Origin: Candidatus Gastranaerophilales bacterium
GTDB lineage: Bacteria > Cyanobacteriota > Vampirovibrionia > Gastranaerophilales > Gastranaerophilaceae
DNA: 64,000 nt
Assembly: GCA_944324425.1 (NCBI GenBank)
Contig: CALUWE010000001.1
Span: 62,001 to 126,000, forward strand
Direction of reading: 5' to 3'
The translations under genes were made by a program, and so were the position numbers. Every line of letters starts with the position of its first letter. Position 1 is the stretch's first letter. A model generated the notes under the pieces. It saw only the letters and a program-made list of their open reading frames with translations. It was not told the DNA's origin and made no database searches. Below are positions 1 to 8,408 of this stretch, in pieces.

Positions 1-1716
1 TTTTAAGCCCTTGTAAACAAATGGGAGCATCTCTTTTGAGTGAGGAATTATAAGAACGGAAGATTCATTTTTATCTTCAAGATAAAAAGAAACTATATTA
101 TCAAAGTTTAAAAGTCTTGCTCTTTCTCTTTTGATATAGTCGTTCGGGGCAAAATATGAAATTAAAACCAAAATAAAAAGGATTATCTGTATTTTTTTAT
201 TTTTAAATAAAGAGGGGATTAAAAACAGAGAAATTAAAAAGAAAGGCAAAATTGAAACAAAATAAAAATCTTTTGTAAGAGGCCTTATATAAGAAAACAA
301 AAAGGTTGAAACAAACATTGAAACAATTAAATATATTGAATAATTGTATATTTTCAGATTTTCATTATTTATAAATTTTTCTTTCAGTTTGGGACAAAGA
401 ATAAAAATTAAAGCAAAGAGAATAATAAAAATTGAAAACTTGCCTGTAAATTTTTGAACCACATCAAGGTAAAAGTTGAAATCGGGAAAATTAAAATCGT
501 TAAAATTTTTATTAAACAGGCTTTTTTTGAGCCCCGTTATCAAAAGATAAGGCAATAATGTTAAAAAAGAAAGAAAATTAACCGCTAAAAATTTTATTTT
601 ATCTTTCCCGCAAAGAAAAATTTCACCCGAAATAAAGTTTGAAAAAAGAACAAAAGCCATATAAAAATGGCAATTAAAAGCTAAAATTGAAATTAAGAAA
701 TATAGTATAAAATTTTTATTTGAAGGTTTATCTAAAAGTTTAAATAAATAAATTGCAAGCAAAAGCCCCAAAAATATGCATAAAGAATAACATCTTGCTT
801 CTTTTGCGGTTATTAAAGAATAAAGGTTTATAGAAAATATAAAAGCAGCTAAAAGCCCGAATTTTGATTTATTTAAAAATAAATAAATCAAAGGTATTGA
901 ACAAACGGAAAATATCAAGGGTAAAAACCTTGCCGTAATTGGCTCAATTCCAAAACAAGCAGTCCAAATTTTAGATAAAATAAAATATAATGGGGGGTTT
1001 CCGGGGTCAATAAATGTATTTAAAAAAGACGCATCAAATCTTCCTGCCATAAAAACGGTGTAGAGTTCATCGCTCCAAAAATTCGGGCTTAAATCAGAAA
1101 GTCTTAAAATAAGCCCCAAGAAAATTATTCCCCATAAAATTGCACTATTTTTAAACAAATTAAAATTAAAATTTAAAATAAATAAAATTAAACAAATAAT
1201 CGGTAAAATAAAATAAAAAGGGTTATAAAAAATTGAAAGAAAATTTATGAAAAAATTATGCAAAATGCCCTTATCTGTTATAAATTTTGAATTTTTTGAA
1301 TATTTAACATTTTTTGGAAGTTCAAAATTGCCTATATTGTCTTTTTTAAAATTTTTAATTTCGGATTTTGAAAAATAAAAAAACTTGTCTCCGACAGAAA
1401 TAACCATTTTTTCAATTTCATTATTTGAAAAAGAAATTTCAAAGACAGGAAAATTATTTACTTCATAGCAATCAAAATCATTAAATTGAAAATTGGGTGA
1501 AGCCTTTATTTCCGTGCCGTTTATAAAAACTTTCGTATCTTGTTTGGTTTCAATGTTAATTCTTACATCCGAATTAATTCCGCCAAATAAGGGAATGGAA
1601 AAATCGCTTGCATGAAAAACAAATGAAAATAAAAAAGAAAAAACAGCGATTACCGCAATAAAGAAGAGAATGATGTTTTTTACGACATTATTTTGAAAAA
1701 CGGATTTTAAAAACAT
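1..1716 (-). CDS. GT-C family membrane glycosyltransferase (GT39/ArnT-like), 3' end outside window
   Basis: Reading leftward from the ATG at 1716 the frame stays open for 572 codons to the window edge. The protein has an N-terminal membrane segment (about residues 14-34), a soluble, beta-rich stretch of about 115 residues, then a long multi-spanning region. The acidic motif WSDEL (residues 214-218), followed shortly by a GNPPLYF motif, is typical of GT-C enzymes that move a sugar from a polyprenyl-phosphate donor on the outer face of the inner membrane. The start overlaps the upstream polyprenyl-phosphate sugar synthase by 29 bp, so the two are probably coupled and may act in sequence. The soluble insert between the first membrane segment and the catalytic core is unusual. 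Acceptor unknown. Confidence 0.8.
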   Translation of the reverse strand, partial: MFLKSVFQNNVVKNIILFFIAVIAVFSFLFSFVFHASDFSIPLFGGINSDVRINIETKQDTKVFINGTEIKASPNFQFNDFDCYEVNNFPVFEISFSNNEIEKMVISVGDKFFYFSKSEIKNFKKDNIGNFELPKNVKYSKNSKFITDKGILHNFFINFLSIFYNPFYFILPIICLILFILNFNFNLFKNSAILWGIIFLGLILRLSDLSPNFWSDELYTVFMAGRFDASFLNTFIDPGNPPLYFILSKIWTACFGIEPITARFLPLIFSVCSIPLIYLFLNKSKFGLLAAFIFSINLYSLITAKEARCYSLCIFLGLLLAIYLFKLLDKPSNKNFILYFLISILAFNCHFYMAFVLFSNFISGEIFLCGKDKIKFLAVNFLSFLTLLPYLLITGLKKSLFNKNFNDFNFPDFNFYLDVVQKFTGKFSIFIILFALIFILCPKLKEKFINNENLKIYNYSIYLIVSMFVSTFLFSYIRPLTKDFYFVSILPFFLISLFLIPSLFKNKKIQIILFILVLISYFAPNDYIKRERARLLNFDNIVSFYLEDKNESSVLIIPHSKEMLPFVYKGLK

Positions 1717-2392
1717 TTTTAGCTGCCTCAAAGAATATATCTTTGCTCATTTTTGATTCGCCAAGTTTTCTGTCAGGGAAAATTATCGGAAATTCAATGT
1801 ACTTAAAGCCTTTTTTGTAAGCTTTATATTTTAATTCAATTTGAAAAGAATATCCTTTTGAAATTATATCATCAAGACCGATTGCTTCTATAACTTCTTT
1901 TTTCCAACCGTTAAAGCCGCCGGTTAAATCATTAATCGGGCACCACAAAACAATTTTTGAATATAATGAACCCATTTTTGAAATTAAATTTCTTGCCATA
2001 CTCCAATTTTCAACAGAGCCGCCTTTAATATTTCTAGACCCTATAACAAAATCATATTTTTTAAGATTTTCAAGCATTGTGGGTAAATATTCCGGCTTAT
2101 GAGAAAAATCGGCATCCATTTCAATAAAAGCATTAAAGCCAAGACTTATACCATGCCTGAACCCTTCAATATACGCTGCTGCCAGCCCTGATTTTTTATT
2201 TCTTTTTAAGATATAAATTCTTTTATCACACATGGAATGAACAATTTCTGCCGTATTATCGGGGGAATTGTCATCAACAATAAGCAAATTAATATCAGGG
2301 CAGTATTTAAAAATTTCTTCAATTAAAGATTTTATATTTAATGCTTCATTATATGTGGGTATTATAACTAAGGGTTTAAATTCGCTTTCCAT
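1688..2392 (-). CDS. Polyprenol monophosphomannose synthase-like GT2 glycosyltransferase
   Basis: This 234-residue protein fits the DPM1 branch of family GT2, which transfers mannose or another hexose from a nucleotide sugar to polyprenyl phosphate on the cytoplasmic side. The N-terminus reads VIIPTYNE, followed by the nucleotide-binding VDDNSPD motif and the metal-binding MDADFSH motif. It has no C-terminal membrane segments, so it is the short soluble type. It precedes the GT-C transferase and overlaps it, so its lipid-linked product probably feeds that enzyme. The start lies 4 bp after the nrdG stop, so it may be read from the nrdDG transcript. The sugar cannot be told from sequence. Confidence 0.85.
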   Translation of the reverse strand: MESEFKPLVIIPTYNEALNIKSLIEEIFKYCPDINLLIVDDNSPDNTAEIVHSMCDKRIYILKRNKKSGLAAAYIEGFRHGISLGFNAFIEMDADFSHKPEYLPTMLENLKKYDFVIGSRNIKGGSVENWSMARNLISKMGSLYSKIVLWCPINDLTGGFNGWKKEVIEAIGLDDIISKGYSFQIELKYKAYKKGFKYIEFPIIFPDRKLGESKMSKDIFFEAAKNVFKIRFSK

Positions 2393-2396
2393 ATTA

Positions 2397-3092
2397 TCAT
2401 CTCACCATAAATTCTTCGACAGTATCTTTAAACAGCAGAGAAACTTTTTCAAATTCTTCATCAGTAAATGTTTTTGCATTTAAATATGCTTCATTCAAAT
2501 GTTTTGATTTTTTGAATTTTTGAAGGAAATATCTTTTAATTTTTCCTTCTTTTTTGAACATTTTATTGATTTTATCAAAAGAATGATAATTTAAAAGATT
2601 TGATACAACAGTTGTTCTGAATTCATAATCAGTTTTATTTTGAACTAAGAATTTAAATGTTTTTTCTACATTTTCAATACAGACATCCTTTGAAACAATA
2701 TTTCGATATTCATCAAACGGTGCTTTTATATCCATTGCAACATAATCTACAAGTTTATTTTCAACCAATTTTTGAACCATTTCGGGGTTTGAACCGTTTG
2801 TATCAAGTTTTATCAAATAGCCCATATCCTTTATATTTTTTATAAATTCTGGCAAGCTTTTGTGTAAAGTGGGTTCACCCCCCGTTATTACAACGGCGTC
2901 CAACAAGCCTTTTCTTGAATTTAAAAACGAATAAATCGTATTTATATCAATAGGTTCATTAATATTCGATATAACAAGTTCGGGGTTGTGGCAATAAGGG
3001 CAGTTAAAATTGCAGCCGATTAAAAAGATAACGGCCGAAATTTTTTTCGGATAATCTATTAAAGAACTTTTTGTTATTCCGCCTATCAGCAT
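2397..3092 (-). CDS. nrdG: Anaerobic ribonucleotide reductase activating protein (radical SAM)
   Basis: The 231-residue protein carries the radical SAM cluster motif CNFNCPYC (CxxxCxxC) near residue 27 and the GGEPT motif near residue 73. It cleaves S-adenosylmethionine and installs the glycyl radical on NrdD. Its ATG overlaps the nrdD stop in a TAATG arrangement, which indicates translational coupling and fixes the partner. Activases of this single-domain type also resemble pyruvate formate-lyase activating enzymes, but the position directly behind nrdD makes NrdG the better call. Confidence 0.9.
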   Translation of the reverse strand: MLIGGITKSSLIDYPKKISAVIFLIGCNFNCPYCHNPELVISNINEPIDINTIYSFLNSRKGLLDAVVITGGEPTLHKSLPEFIKNIKDMGYLIKLDTNGSNPEMVQKLVENKLVDYVAMDIKAPFDEYRNIVSKDVCIENVEKTFKFLVQNKTDYEFRTTVVSNLLNYHSFDKINKMFKKEGKIKRYFLQKFKKSKHLNEAYLNAKTFTDEEFEKVSLLFKDTVEEFMVR

Positions 3093-5212
3093 TATTTGTT
3101 CAGTTCCACAAGCTCTGTATTGAAATTTTTTCTTATGTTAAATTCGCTCACTTTTCCTTCATTCCACTGTTTAACGGGGCGGATATACCCCACAACCCTT
3201 GAAAAAACTTCAGTTTCTTCATTGCATTTGGGGCACCTGAAATGTTCGCCCGCAATATAACCGTGGGTTTTGCAGGTTGAAAATGTCGGTGTAAAAGTAA
3301 AATAAGGAAGTTTGTAGTTATTGCATATTTTCTTCACCAAATTTTTCATAACATCAAGGTCATATAATCTTTCACCTGCAAAAATGTGAATAACTGTTCC
3401 CCCTGTATATTTTGTTTGAAGCTCATCCTGCAAATTTAAAACTTCAAAAATATCATCCGTAAAGTTAACGGGCAATTGCGTTGAATTTGTATAGAAGGGC
3501 TTTGCGCCTTCGTTATATTCTTTTTCGTTTGCAACAATAATATCAGGGTAGTTTTCTTTATCTTTTTTAGCCAACCTGTAACTTGCGCCTTCTGCGGGAG
3601 ATGCTTCTAAATTATAGTTGTTTCCGGTTTCGTTTTTATAATCCAGAATTACATCTCTCATAAAATCCATAACTTTATTTGCAAATTTCAGCCCTTCACT
3701 ATCTGCAATGTTCACCCCTAAAAGGTTCAAAGAAGCTTCATTTGTTCCGATAAGCCCGATTGTTGAAAAATGGTTTTTCCAATATTCATTAAACCTTTTT
3801 TTAATATCTCTTAAATAATATTTTGTATATGGATAAAGACCGGATTCTGTCAGCTGTTCAAGAATTTTTCTTTTTTCTTCCAAGCTTTCTTTTGCAATGT
3901 CCATTTTTTGTTTTAAAACTTCAAAAAATTCTTTTTCATTTTTTGCCAAATATGCAATTTTTGGAAGATTAATTGTAACAACACCGATTGAACCAGTTAA
4001 TGGGTTTGAACCAAATAAGCCGCCGCCTCTGTATTCAAGTTCTCTGTTATCAATTCTTAAACGGCAGCACATAGACCTTGCATCTTCAGGGTTCATATTA
4101 GAATTAATGAAATTTGAAAAATAAGGAATGCCGTATTTTGCAGTCATCTCCCAAAGCCCGTTTAGTTCGGGGTTGTCAAAATCAAAATCCTTTGTAATAT
4201 TGTAGGTCGGAATGGGAAAGGTAAAAACTTGTCCTGTGGCATCGCCTTCCATCATAATTTCAAAGAAGGCTTTATTTATCATATTCATTTCGTTTTGGAA
4301 GTTTGCATAGGTTTCATCCTTAACTTCGCCCCCAACCATAACAAATTCGTCTTTAAAATAATTGGGAACGGTTAAATCCATTGTTATATTTGTAAAAGGC
4401 GTTTGAAAACCGACACGGGTCGGCACGTTTAAATTGAAGATAAATTCTTGCATTGCCTGTTTAACATCATTATAGCCAATGTTGTCGTATTTAATATATG
4501 GCGCAAGCAATGTGTCGAAATTGGAAAATGCCTGAGCACCTGCGGCTTCGCCTTGCATTGTATATAAAAAGTTTGCCATCTGCATAAGAGCGGATCTGAA
4601 ATGCTTCGGGGGCTTTGATTGAACCTTGCCTTGAACACCCTTAAAGCCGCCGTTTAATAAATCTTTTAAATCCCAGCCTACACAATATCCCGCAACAATA
4701 TTAAGGTCATGGATATGAATATCACCTGAATTGTGTGCTTCTTTTACTTCGGTTGAATAAATTTTATTTAACCAATAGCTTTTTGAAATGTTTGATGCTA
4801 TATAGTTATTTAACCCCTGAACGGAATATGTCATATTGGAATTTTCTTTTACCTGCCAATCAAGCTTTTTCAGGTAATCATCCACCATATCAACATTTGC
4901 GCTTTGTATAAAATCTCTTAATTTGTTGTGCTGGTCTCTGTATAAAATATAATTTTTTGCAGTCTTTTTAAATTCCGATGATAAAAGAACATATTCAACA
5001 ATATCTTGAATTTCTTCAACTGTCGGAACTCTCAGCTCTTCCTTCTTTTCTTCAACAAGCTTTTTTGTAATTTCTAAAACCTGACGCGTTAATTTTCTTG
5101 CGGTTTGAATATCAAACTCGTTTGTTGTTTGTGCCGCTTTTTGAATGGCGGATGTAATTTTTTCACTGTTAAATTCAACAATTTGGCCGTCCCGTTTTAT
5201 AATTTTTTCCAT
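3092..5212 (-). CDS. nrdD: Anaerobic (class III) ribonucleoside-triphosphate reductase
   Basis: The 706-residue protein reduces ribonucleoside triphosphates to deoxy forms under anoxia. An ATP-cone allosteric domain fills about the first 90 residues (KRDGQIVEFN start), followed by the ten-stranded barrel. The C-terminus has a zinc site (C647, H650, C660, C663) and the glycyl radical loop RVVGY with the radical glycine at about G675, then the conserved QWNEGK stretch. The gene is preceded by AAGGGG about 9 nt before the ATG. No aerobic nrdAB or vitamin B12-type reductase is seen in this window, in keeping with anaerobic life. Confidence 0.96.
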   Translation of the reverse strand: MEKIIKRDGQIVEFNSEKITSAIQKAAQTTNEFDIQTARKLTRQVLEITKKLVEEKKEELRVPTVEEIQDIVEYVLLSSEFKKTAKNYILYRDQHNKLRDFIQSANVDMVDDYLKKLDWQVKENSNMTYSVQGLNNYIASNISKSYWLNKIYSTEVKEAHNSGDIHIHDLNIVAGYCVGWDLKDLLNGGFKGVQGKVQSKPPKHFRSALMQMANFLYTMQGEAAGAQAFSNFDTLLAPYIKYDNIGYNDVKQAMQEFIFNLNVPTRVGFQTPFTNITMDLTVPNYFKDEFVMVGGEVKDETYANFQNEMNMINKAFFEIMMEGDATGQVFTFPIPTYNITKDFDFDNPELNGLWEMTAKYGIPYFSNFINSNMNPEDARSMCCRLRIDNRELEYRGGGLFGSNPLTGSIGVVTINLPKIAYLAKNEKEFFEVLKQKMDIAKESLEEKRKILEQLTESGLYPYTKYYLRDIKKRFNEYWKNHFSTIGLIGTNEASLNLLGVNIADSEGLKFANKVMDFMRDVILDYKNETGNNYNLEASPAEGASYRLAKKDKENYPDIIVANEKEYNEGAKPFYTNSTQLPVNFTDDIFEVLNLQDELQTKYTGGTVIHIFAGERLYDLDVMKNLVKKICNNYKLPYFTFTPTFSTCKTHGYIAGEHFRCPKCNEETEVFSRVVGYIRPVKQWNEGKVSEFNIRKNFNTELVELNK

Positions 5213-5262
5213 AATCTAAAACCCCTTCACCCATATATAATTTTCCGTTTTTTAATAAGGCA

Positions 5263-5268
5263 TGTCAA
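5263..5268 (-). promoter_or_regulatory. Candidate -35 box of the nrdDG promoter
   Basis: On the minus strand a perfect TTGACA lies about 50 bp before the nrdD start, and AT-rich candidates for a -10 follow 17 to 23 bp downstream. The exact -10 is unclear. No NrdR box was recognised in the 169-bp gap between nrdD and the ferredoxin gene. Confidence 0.4.
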
Positions 5269-5369
5269 ATAACAAAACATAATTAAATAAAAATTCAATT
5301 ACTAAAGCTTTTATTTATTTTAAATGTTGTAAATATTTTGTTACTTAAACCCCTTTTTTTATTAAGTGA

Positions 5370-5375
5370 TATAAT
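5370..5375 (+). promoter_or_regulatory. -10 box (TATAAT) of the oxidoreductase operon, 6 nt before the ATG
   Basis: A perfect TATAAT ends 6 nt before the ATG at 5382, with no Shine-Dalgarno between them. Initiation at the usual distance would start the transcript at or next to the A of the ATG, giving a leaderless mRNA. No convincing -35 lies at 16-18 bp spacing. Confidence 0.6.
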
Positions 5376-5381
5376 TGAAGT

Positions 5382-5591
5382 ATGTCAAAGATAGTAATTG
5401 ATGAAACTAAGTGCAAAAGCTGCGGAATATGCATTTCGGTGTGTCCGAACAAGCTTATTAAATATTCAGACAAAACAAATGTTCAGGGGTTAACTCCTGC
5501 GGAATTTATAGACAGGGAAGGCAAATGCACAGGGTGTGCCATGTGTGCCATTTCATGCCCTGAAATTGCAATAAAAGAGGTTTTAAGATGA
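5382..5591 (+). CDS. korD: 2-oxoacid:ferredoxin oxidoreductase, delta subunit (2[4Fe-4S] ferredoxin)
   Basis: This 69-residue protein has two 4Fe-4S motifs, CKSCGICISVCP and CTGCAMCAISCP, and is the electron-transfer subunit of a four-subunit 2-oxoacid:ferredoxin oxidoreductase. It heads the delta-alpha-beta-gamma operon and its stop overlaps the alpha start by 4 bp. The insertion between the clusters (residues about 28-48) matches the Kor/Vor delta type rather than a free small ferredoxin. The gene symbol rests on operon order; the substrate could be 2-oxoglutarate or a branched-chain 2-oxoacid. Confidence 0.85.
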   Translation: MSKIVIDETKCKSCGICISVCPNKLIKYSDKTNVQGLTPAEFIDREGKCTGCAMCAISCPEIAIKEVLR

Positions 5592-6667
5592 CAGAGAAAG
5601 TCCTTATTAAAGGTAATTTGGCAATTGCAAAAGCGGCAATTGATGCCGGACTTCAATGTTATTTTGCATACCCTATAACTCCGCAAAATGAAATTGGCGA
5701 ATTTATGAGTGCCGAGATGCCAAGGTTAAATAAAACCTATATTAATGCCGAATCCGAGCTTGCAGCAATTAATATGGTAATTGGTGCTTGCTCGACAGGA
5801 ACAAAAGCCATGACAAGTTCATCATCTTGTGCGGTTGCTCTTATGCAGGAAGCAATTTCAGCTATGGCAACTGCCGAAATTCCGGGGGTTATAATTTCCG
5901 TTATGAGATCAGGCCCCGGTTTAGGAAACATTACATCTTCTCAAGGCGATTACTTTCAAGCTACAAAAGGCGGCGGCAACGGCGATTATCACACAATAGT
6001 TTTAGCGCCTTCCACCATAGATGAATCGGTTGAATTTACTCACAGAGTTTTTCATTTGGCATGGAAATATAAAAACCCTGCAATGCTTTTAGCGGACGGC
6101 TTTTTAGGGCAGATGATGGAGCCTGTTGAATTTAAGCATTATGATTTTGGCGATGTAAGTTCAAAAGATTGGGAATTAGACGGTGTCGGCGAGGGGGCAA
6201 ATAAACGTCCCCCAAGAAAACTCGTTTCGCTTCATATGGGCGGTGATGACCTTATTGTATTAAATGCTAAAATGCAGCATAAATATAAACAAATTGAAGA
6301 AAATGAAGTTTTATACGAAGAATATATGATGGATGATGCCGATATTATGATAACGGCATTCGGCACGGTTGCAAGAGTTTGCAAAAGTGCAATAACAGAG
6401 CTCAGGAAACAGGGAATTAAAATCGGTATGTTAAGACCGAAAACTCTCTGGCCCTTCCCGAAAGATATTATCAACAAATATTCAAAAAAAGTTAAATTAA
6501 TTTTGGATGTTGAAATGAATGAAGGACAAATGGCTCAAGATGTTAAAGCTTCAATAGATAATAAAGTTCAATTTGAATTATTAACAAAATTGGGCGGCGA
6601 TATAATCAAAGCGGGCGATGTTGTTAAAAAGGTTATGGAATTAAACTTATATGCCGGAATTAATTAA
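5588..6667 (+). CDS. korA: 2-oxoacid:ferredoxin oxidoreductase, alpha subunit
   Basis: The 359-residue subunit holds the pyrimidine-binding part of the thiamine pyrophosphate site: the early motif YPITPQNEI and an acidic contact in the INAESELAAI stretch are characteristic. It catalyses, with the beta subunit, CoA-dependent oxidative decarboxylation of a 2-oxoacid and reduction of ferredoxin. Length and lack of fused domains fit the separate alpha subunits of KorA/VorB. It overlaps the delta gene by 4 bp and the beta gene by 17 bp, so the complex is made from one transcript. In an anaerobe it may run reductively to make 2-oxoglutarate. Confidence 0.9.
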   Translation: MTEKVLIKGNLAIAKAAIDAGLQCYFAYPITPQNEIGEFMSAEMPRLNKTYINAESELAAINMVIGACSTGTKAMTSSSSCAVALMQEAISAMATAEIPGVIISVMRSGPGLGNITSSQGDYFQATKGGGNGDYHTIVLAPSTIDESVEFTHRVFHLAWKYKNPAMLLADGFLGQMMEPVEFKHYDFGDVSSKDWELDGVGEGANKRPPRKLVSLHMGGDDLIVLNAKMQHKYKQIEENEVLYEEYMMDDADIMITAFGTVARVCKSAITELRKQGIKIGMLRPKTLWPFPKDIINKYSKKVKLILDVEMNEGQMAQDVKASIDNKVQFELLTKLGGDIIKAGDVVKKVMELNLYAGIN

Positions 6668-7415
6668 AGAAGAAAAATTGGTTTTTAAAAGACCAGATAC
6701 AATAAAAAAAGATTATGACTACACGTTTTGTGCAGGCTGCGGGCATGGTATCGTTTTAAGATTAATTGCGGAATGCATTGACGAATTAAACGTTCAAGGT
6801 GATACAATTGCAGTAGCATCGGTTGGCTGTTCAATTTGTCTTGAAAAATATTTTGATTTGGATGTTGTAGGCTCATCCCACGGCAGAGCGCCTTGCGTTG
6901 CAACAGGGGTGAAAAGAGCCAAGCCGAATAAAGTTGTTTTTACATACCAAGGCGACGGCGACGCTGCCACAATCGGCATGAATGAGACAATTCATACGGC
7001 ATTAAGGGGTGAAAACATTACCGTTATTTGTATAAACAATGCAAACTTCGGTATGACAGGGGGGCAAGCAAGCGCCACAAGCGTTATCGGACAAAAAACA
7101 ACAACAACGCCCTTGGGCAGAGACCCTAAGATGTTTGGTTATCCGATTAAAATATCGGAAATGGTTGCAATGTGCGACGGCGCAAGCTATGTTGAAAGAT
7201 GCGGAATATATAATGTTCCAAGCATAATTAAAACAAAAAAGGCAATTAAACACGCTTTTGAAAACCAAATAAACGGTTTAGGTTTCAGTTTTGTTGAAGT
7301 TTTGTGCACATGCCCCACGGGTTGGAAAATGAAACCTGTTGAAGCTATGAAATTTATTGAAAACGAAATAACAAAAACTCACAAGCTGGGAGTTTATAAA
7401 GATATAACAAGGTAG
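6651..7415 (+). CDS. korB: 2-oxoacid:ferredoxin oxidoreductase, beta subunit
   Basis: The 254-residue subunit binds the thiamine pyrophosphate diphosphate and magnesium through the GDGDAATIGMNE region with NNANFGMTGGQ downstream. The cluster-ligand cysteines begin with CAGCGHG near residue 25. The start chosen lies inside the 3' end of korA (17-bp overlap); the peptide MPELIKEEK precedes the conserved TIKKDYDYTFC block without excess. GMTGGQ followed by SATS and TTTPLGR is as in 2-oxoglutarate and 2-ketoisovalerate enzymes. It needs the alpha subunit to form the active site. Confidence 0.9.
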   Translation: MPELIKEEKLVFKRPDTIKKDYDYTFCAGCGHGIVLRLIAECIDELNVQGDTIAVASVGCSICLEKYFDLDVVGSSHGRAPCVATGVKRAKPNKVVFTYQGDGDAATIGMNETIHTALRGENITVICINNANFGMTGGQASATSVIGQKTTTTPLGRDPKMFGYPIKISEMVAMCDGASYVERCGIYNVPSIIKTKKAIKHAFENQINGLGFSFVEVLCTCPTGWKMKPVEAMKFIENEITKTHKLGVYKDITR

Positions 7416-7422
7416 TTGATTG

Positions 7423-7965
7423 ATGACTGATAATAGTAAAAATATAGTAGTATCGGGTTTTGGCGGACAGGGAGTTTTATTTTTGGGAACGGTTTTATGC
7501 CATGCGGCAATTATTGAAAACAAAAATACAACTTGGATTCCAAGCTACGGTGCAGAGATGAGGGGCGGTTCCGCTAATTGCTATGTTGTAATTTCAGATG
7601 ATGAAATAGCATCTCCGATTTTTGATAATGCGGATTACGGTATATTTTTATCAAAACAAGCAATGAAAAAATTTGAAAATATGATTATAAAAGGCGGAAC
7701 CGTTTTTGCAGATTCTTCTATGATGGATGCAAATAAAAACAGGGGCGATATTTCATATTTCTTTAAGCCTTTGAACGATTTAATCGTGAAAGAAGGTTCA
7801 AAAATGCTTTTAAACATTGTAGCTCTGGGATACTTCATCAAAAAAACGGGTGTTTTAACAAAAGAAAGCGTGATATCCGCTCTTAAAAAAGTTTCTTCAA
7901 TGAAAAAGCCCGAATTTTTGGATTTGAATTTAAAATCTTTTGAATACGGTTTTGCCTTAGACTAA
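7423..7965 (+). CDS. korC: 2-oxoacid:ferredoxin oxidoreductase, gamma subunit
   Basis: This 180-residue protein is the gamma subunit, which closes over the CoA site. It begins with VVSGFGGQGVLFLG, the family signature, and contains the YGAEMRGGSANC loop typical of gamma subunits. The ATG at 7423 is preferred to an in-frame TTG one codon upstream. It follows korB by a few bases and ends the four-gene unit. The order delta-alpha-beta-gamma is that of Kor/Vor operons; substrate choice is not decided by sequence alone. Confidence 0.9.
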   Translation: MTDNSKNIVVSGFGGQGVLFLGTVLCHAAIIENKNTTWIPSYGAEMRGGSANCYVVISDDEIASPIFDNADYGIFLSKQAMKKFENMIIKGGTVFADSSMMDANKNRGDISYFFKPLNDLIVKEGSKMLLNIVALGYFIKKTGVLTKESVISALKKVSSMKKPEFLDLNLKSFEYGFALD

Positions 7966-7968
7966 AAA

Positions 7969-7983
7969 TAGCCGAACGGGCTA
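7969..7983. other. Small hairpin after korC with its T-tract on the minus strand
   Basis: TAGCC and GGCTA form a 5-bp stem with a 5-nt loop right after the korC stop. The plus strand has A residues before it and no T-run after it. Read leftward it is followed by TTTTT and so looks like a terminator for minus-strand transcripts, which would then read through antisense to the gene at 8021. A second small hairpin, TCC-GAAA-GGA, follows at about 7987-7996. Confidence 0.4.
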
Positions 7984-8020
7984 ATATCCGAAAGGAAAGT
8001 TTTCTGCTACTTTTTTTTAT

Positions 8021-8404
8021 ATGAAAAAGATTGGATTCTTTTCTTTGTTTTTTGTTTTAGCGCTATCTTTTTTGCCTGCCAATTGCGCAAGGCTGTACAA
8101 AGAATCGGAATATAACAAAAGATATTGTGCTCTAAATGGCGGTATAACGGAATTTAGAAATCAAGACTCGACAAGGGTTGATTGTTTGACTGAAAAGAAT
8201 GCAATCGAGATGGATTTTGCCGAAAAATGGACTGAGGGGGTCGGACAAGCACTTTATTACCAGCATATGACAGGCAAAAAGGGCAAAGTTGTTTTAATTT
8301 TGGAAAATCCGGAAATTGAGATTAAATATTACGAACGCACAAAAACGCTTTCCAAAATTTATAATTTCGACGTTGAATATATAACTCCCGTGATTTTTAG
8401 ATAA
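8021..8404 (+). CDS. Small exported protein with a PD-(D/E)XK-like core
   Basis: The 127-residue protein begins with a signal peptide (MKK, hydrophobic to about residue 20), then a compact domain. The stretch RVDCLTEKNAIEMDFAEKW, with D54, E63, D65 and K69, followed by GQALYYQHMTGKKG and a VVLIL strand, resembles the core of small PD-(D/E)XK nuclease-like domains. This is a resemblance, not a proven function; an exported nuclease or a structural protein are both possible. The signal ends in LPANC, so lipid modification cannot be excluded. AAAGGAAA lies about 24 nt before the ATG, too far for a normal ribosome site. Convergent with the response regulator, 4 bp apart. Confidence 0.6.
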   Translation: MKKIGFFSLFFVLALSFLPANCARLYKESEYNKRYCALNGGITEFRNQDSTRVDCLTEKNAIEMDFAEKWTEGVGQALYYQHMTGKKGKVVLILENPEIEIKYYERTKTLSKIYNFDVEYITPVIFR

Positions 8405-8408
8405 TCCG

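Noticed and set aside
7969-8020. Riboswitch in front of the gene at 8021
   Set aside because: Two tiny hairpins are present, but the sequence matches no riboswitch consensus I know, and the first hairpin fits a minus-strand terminator better.
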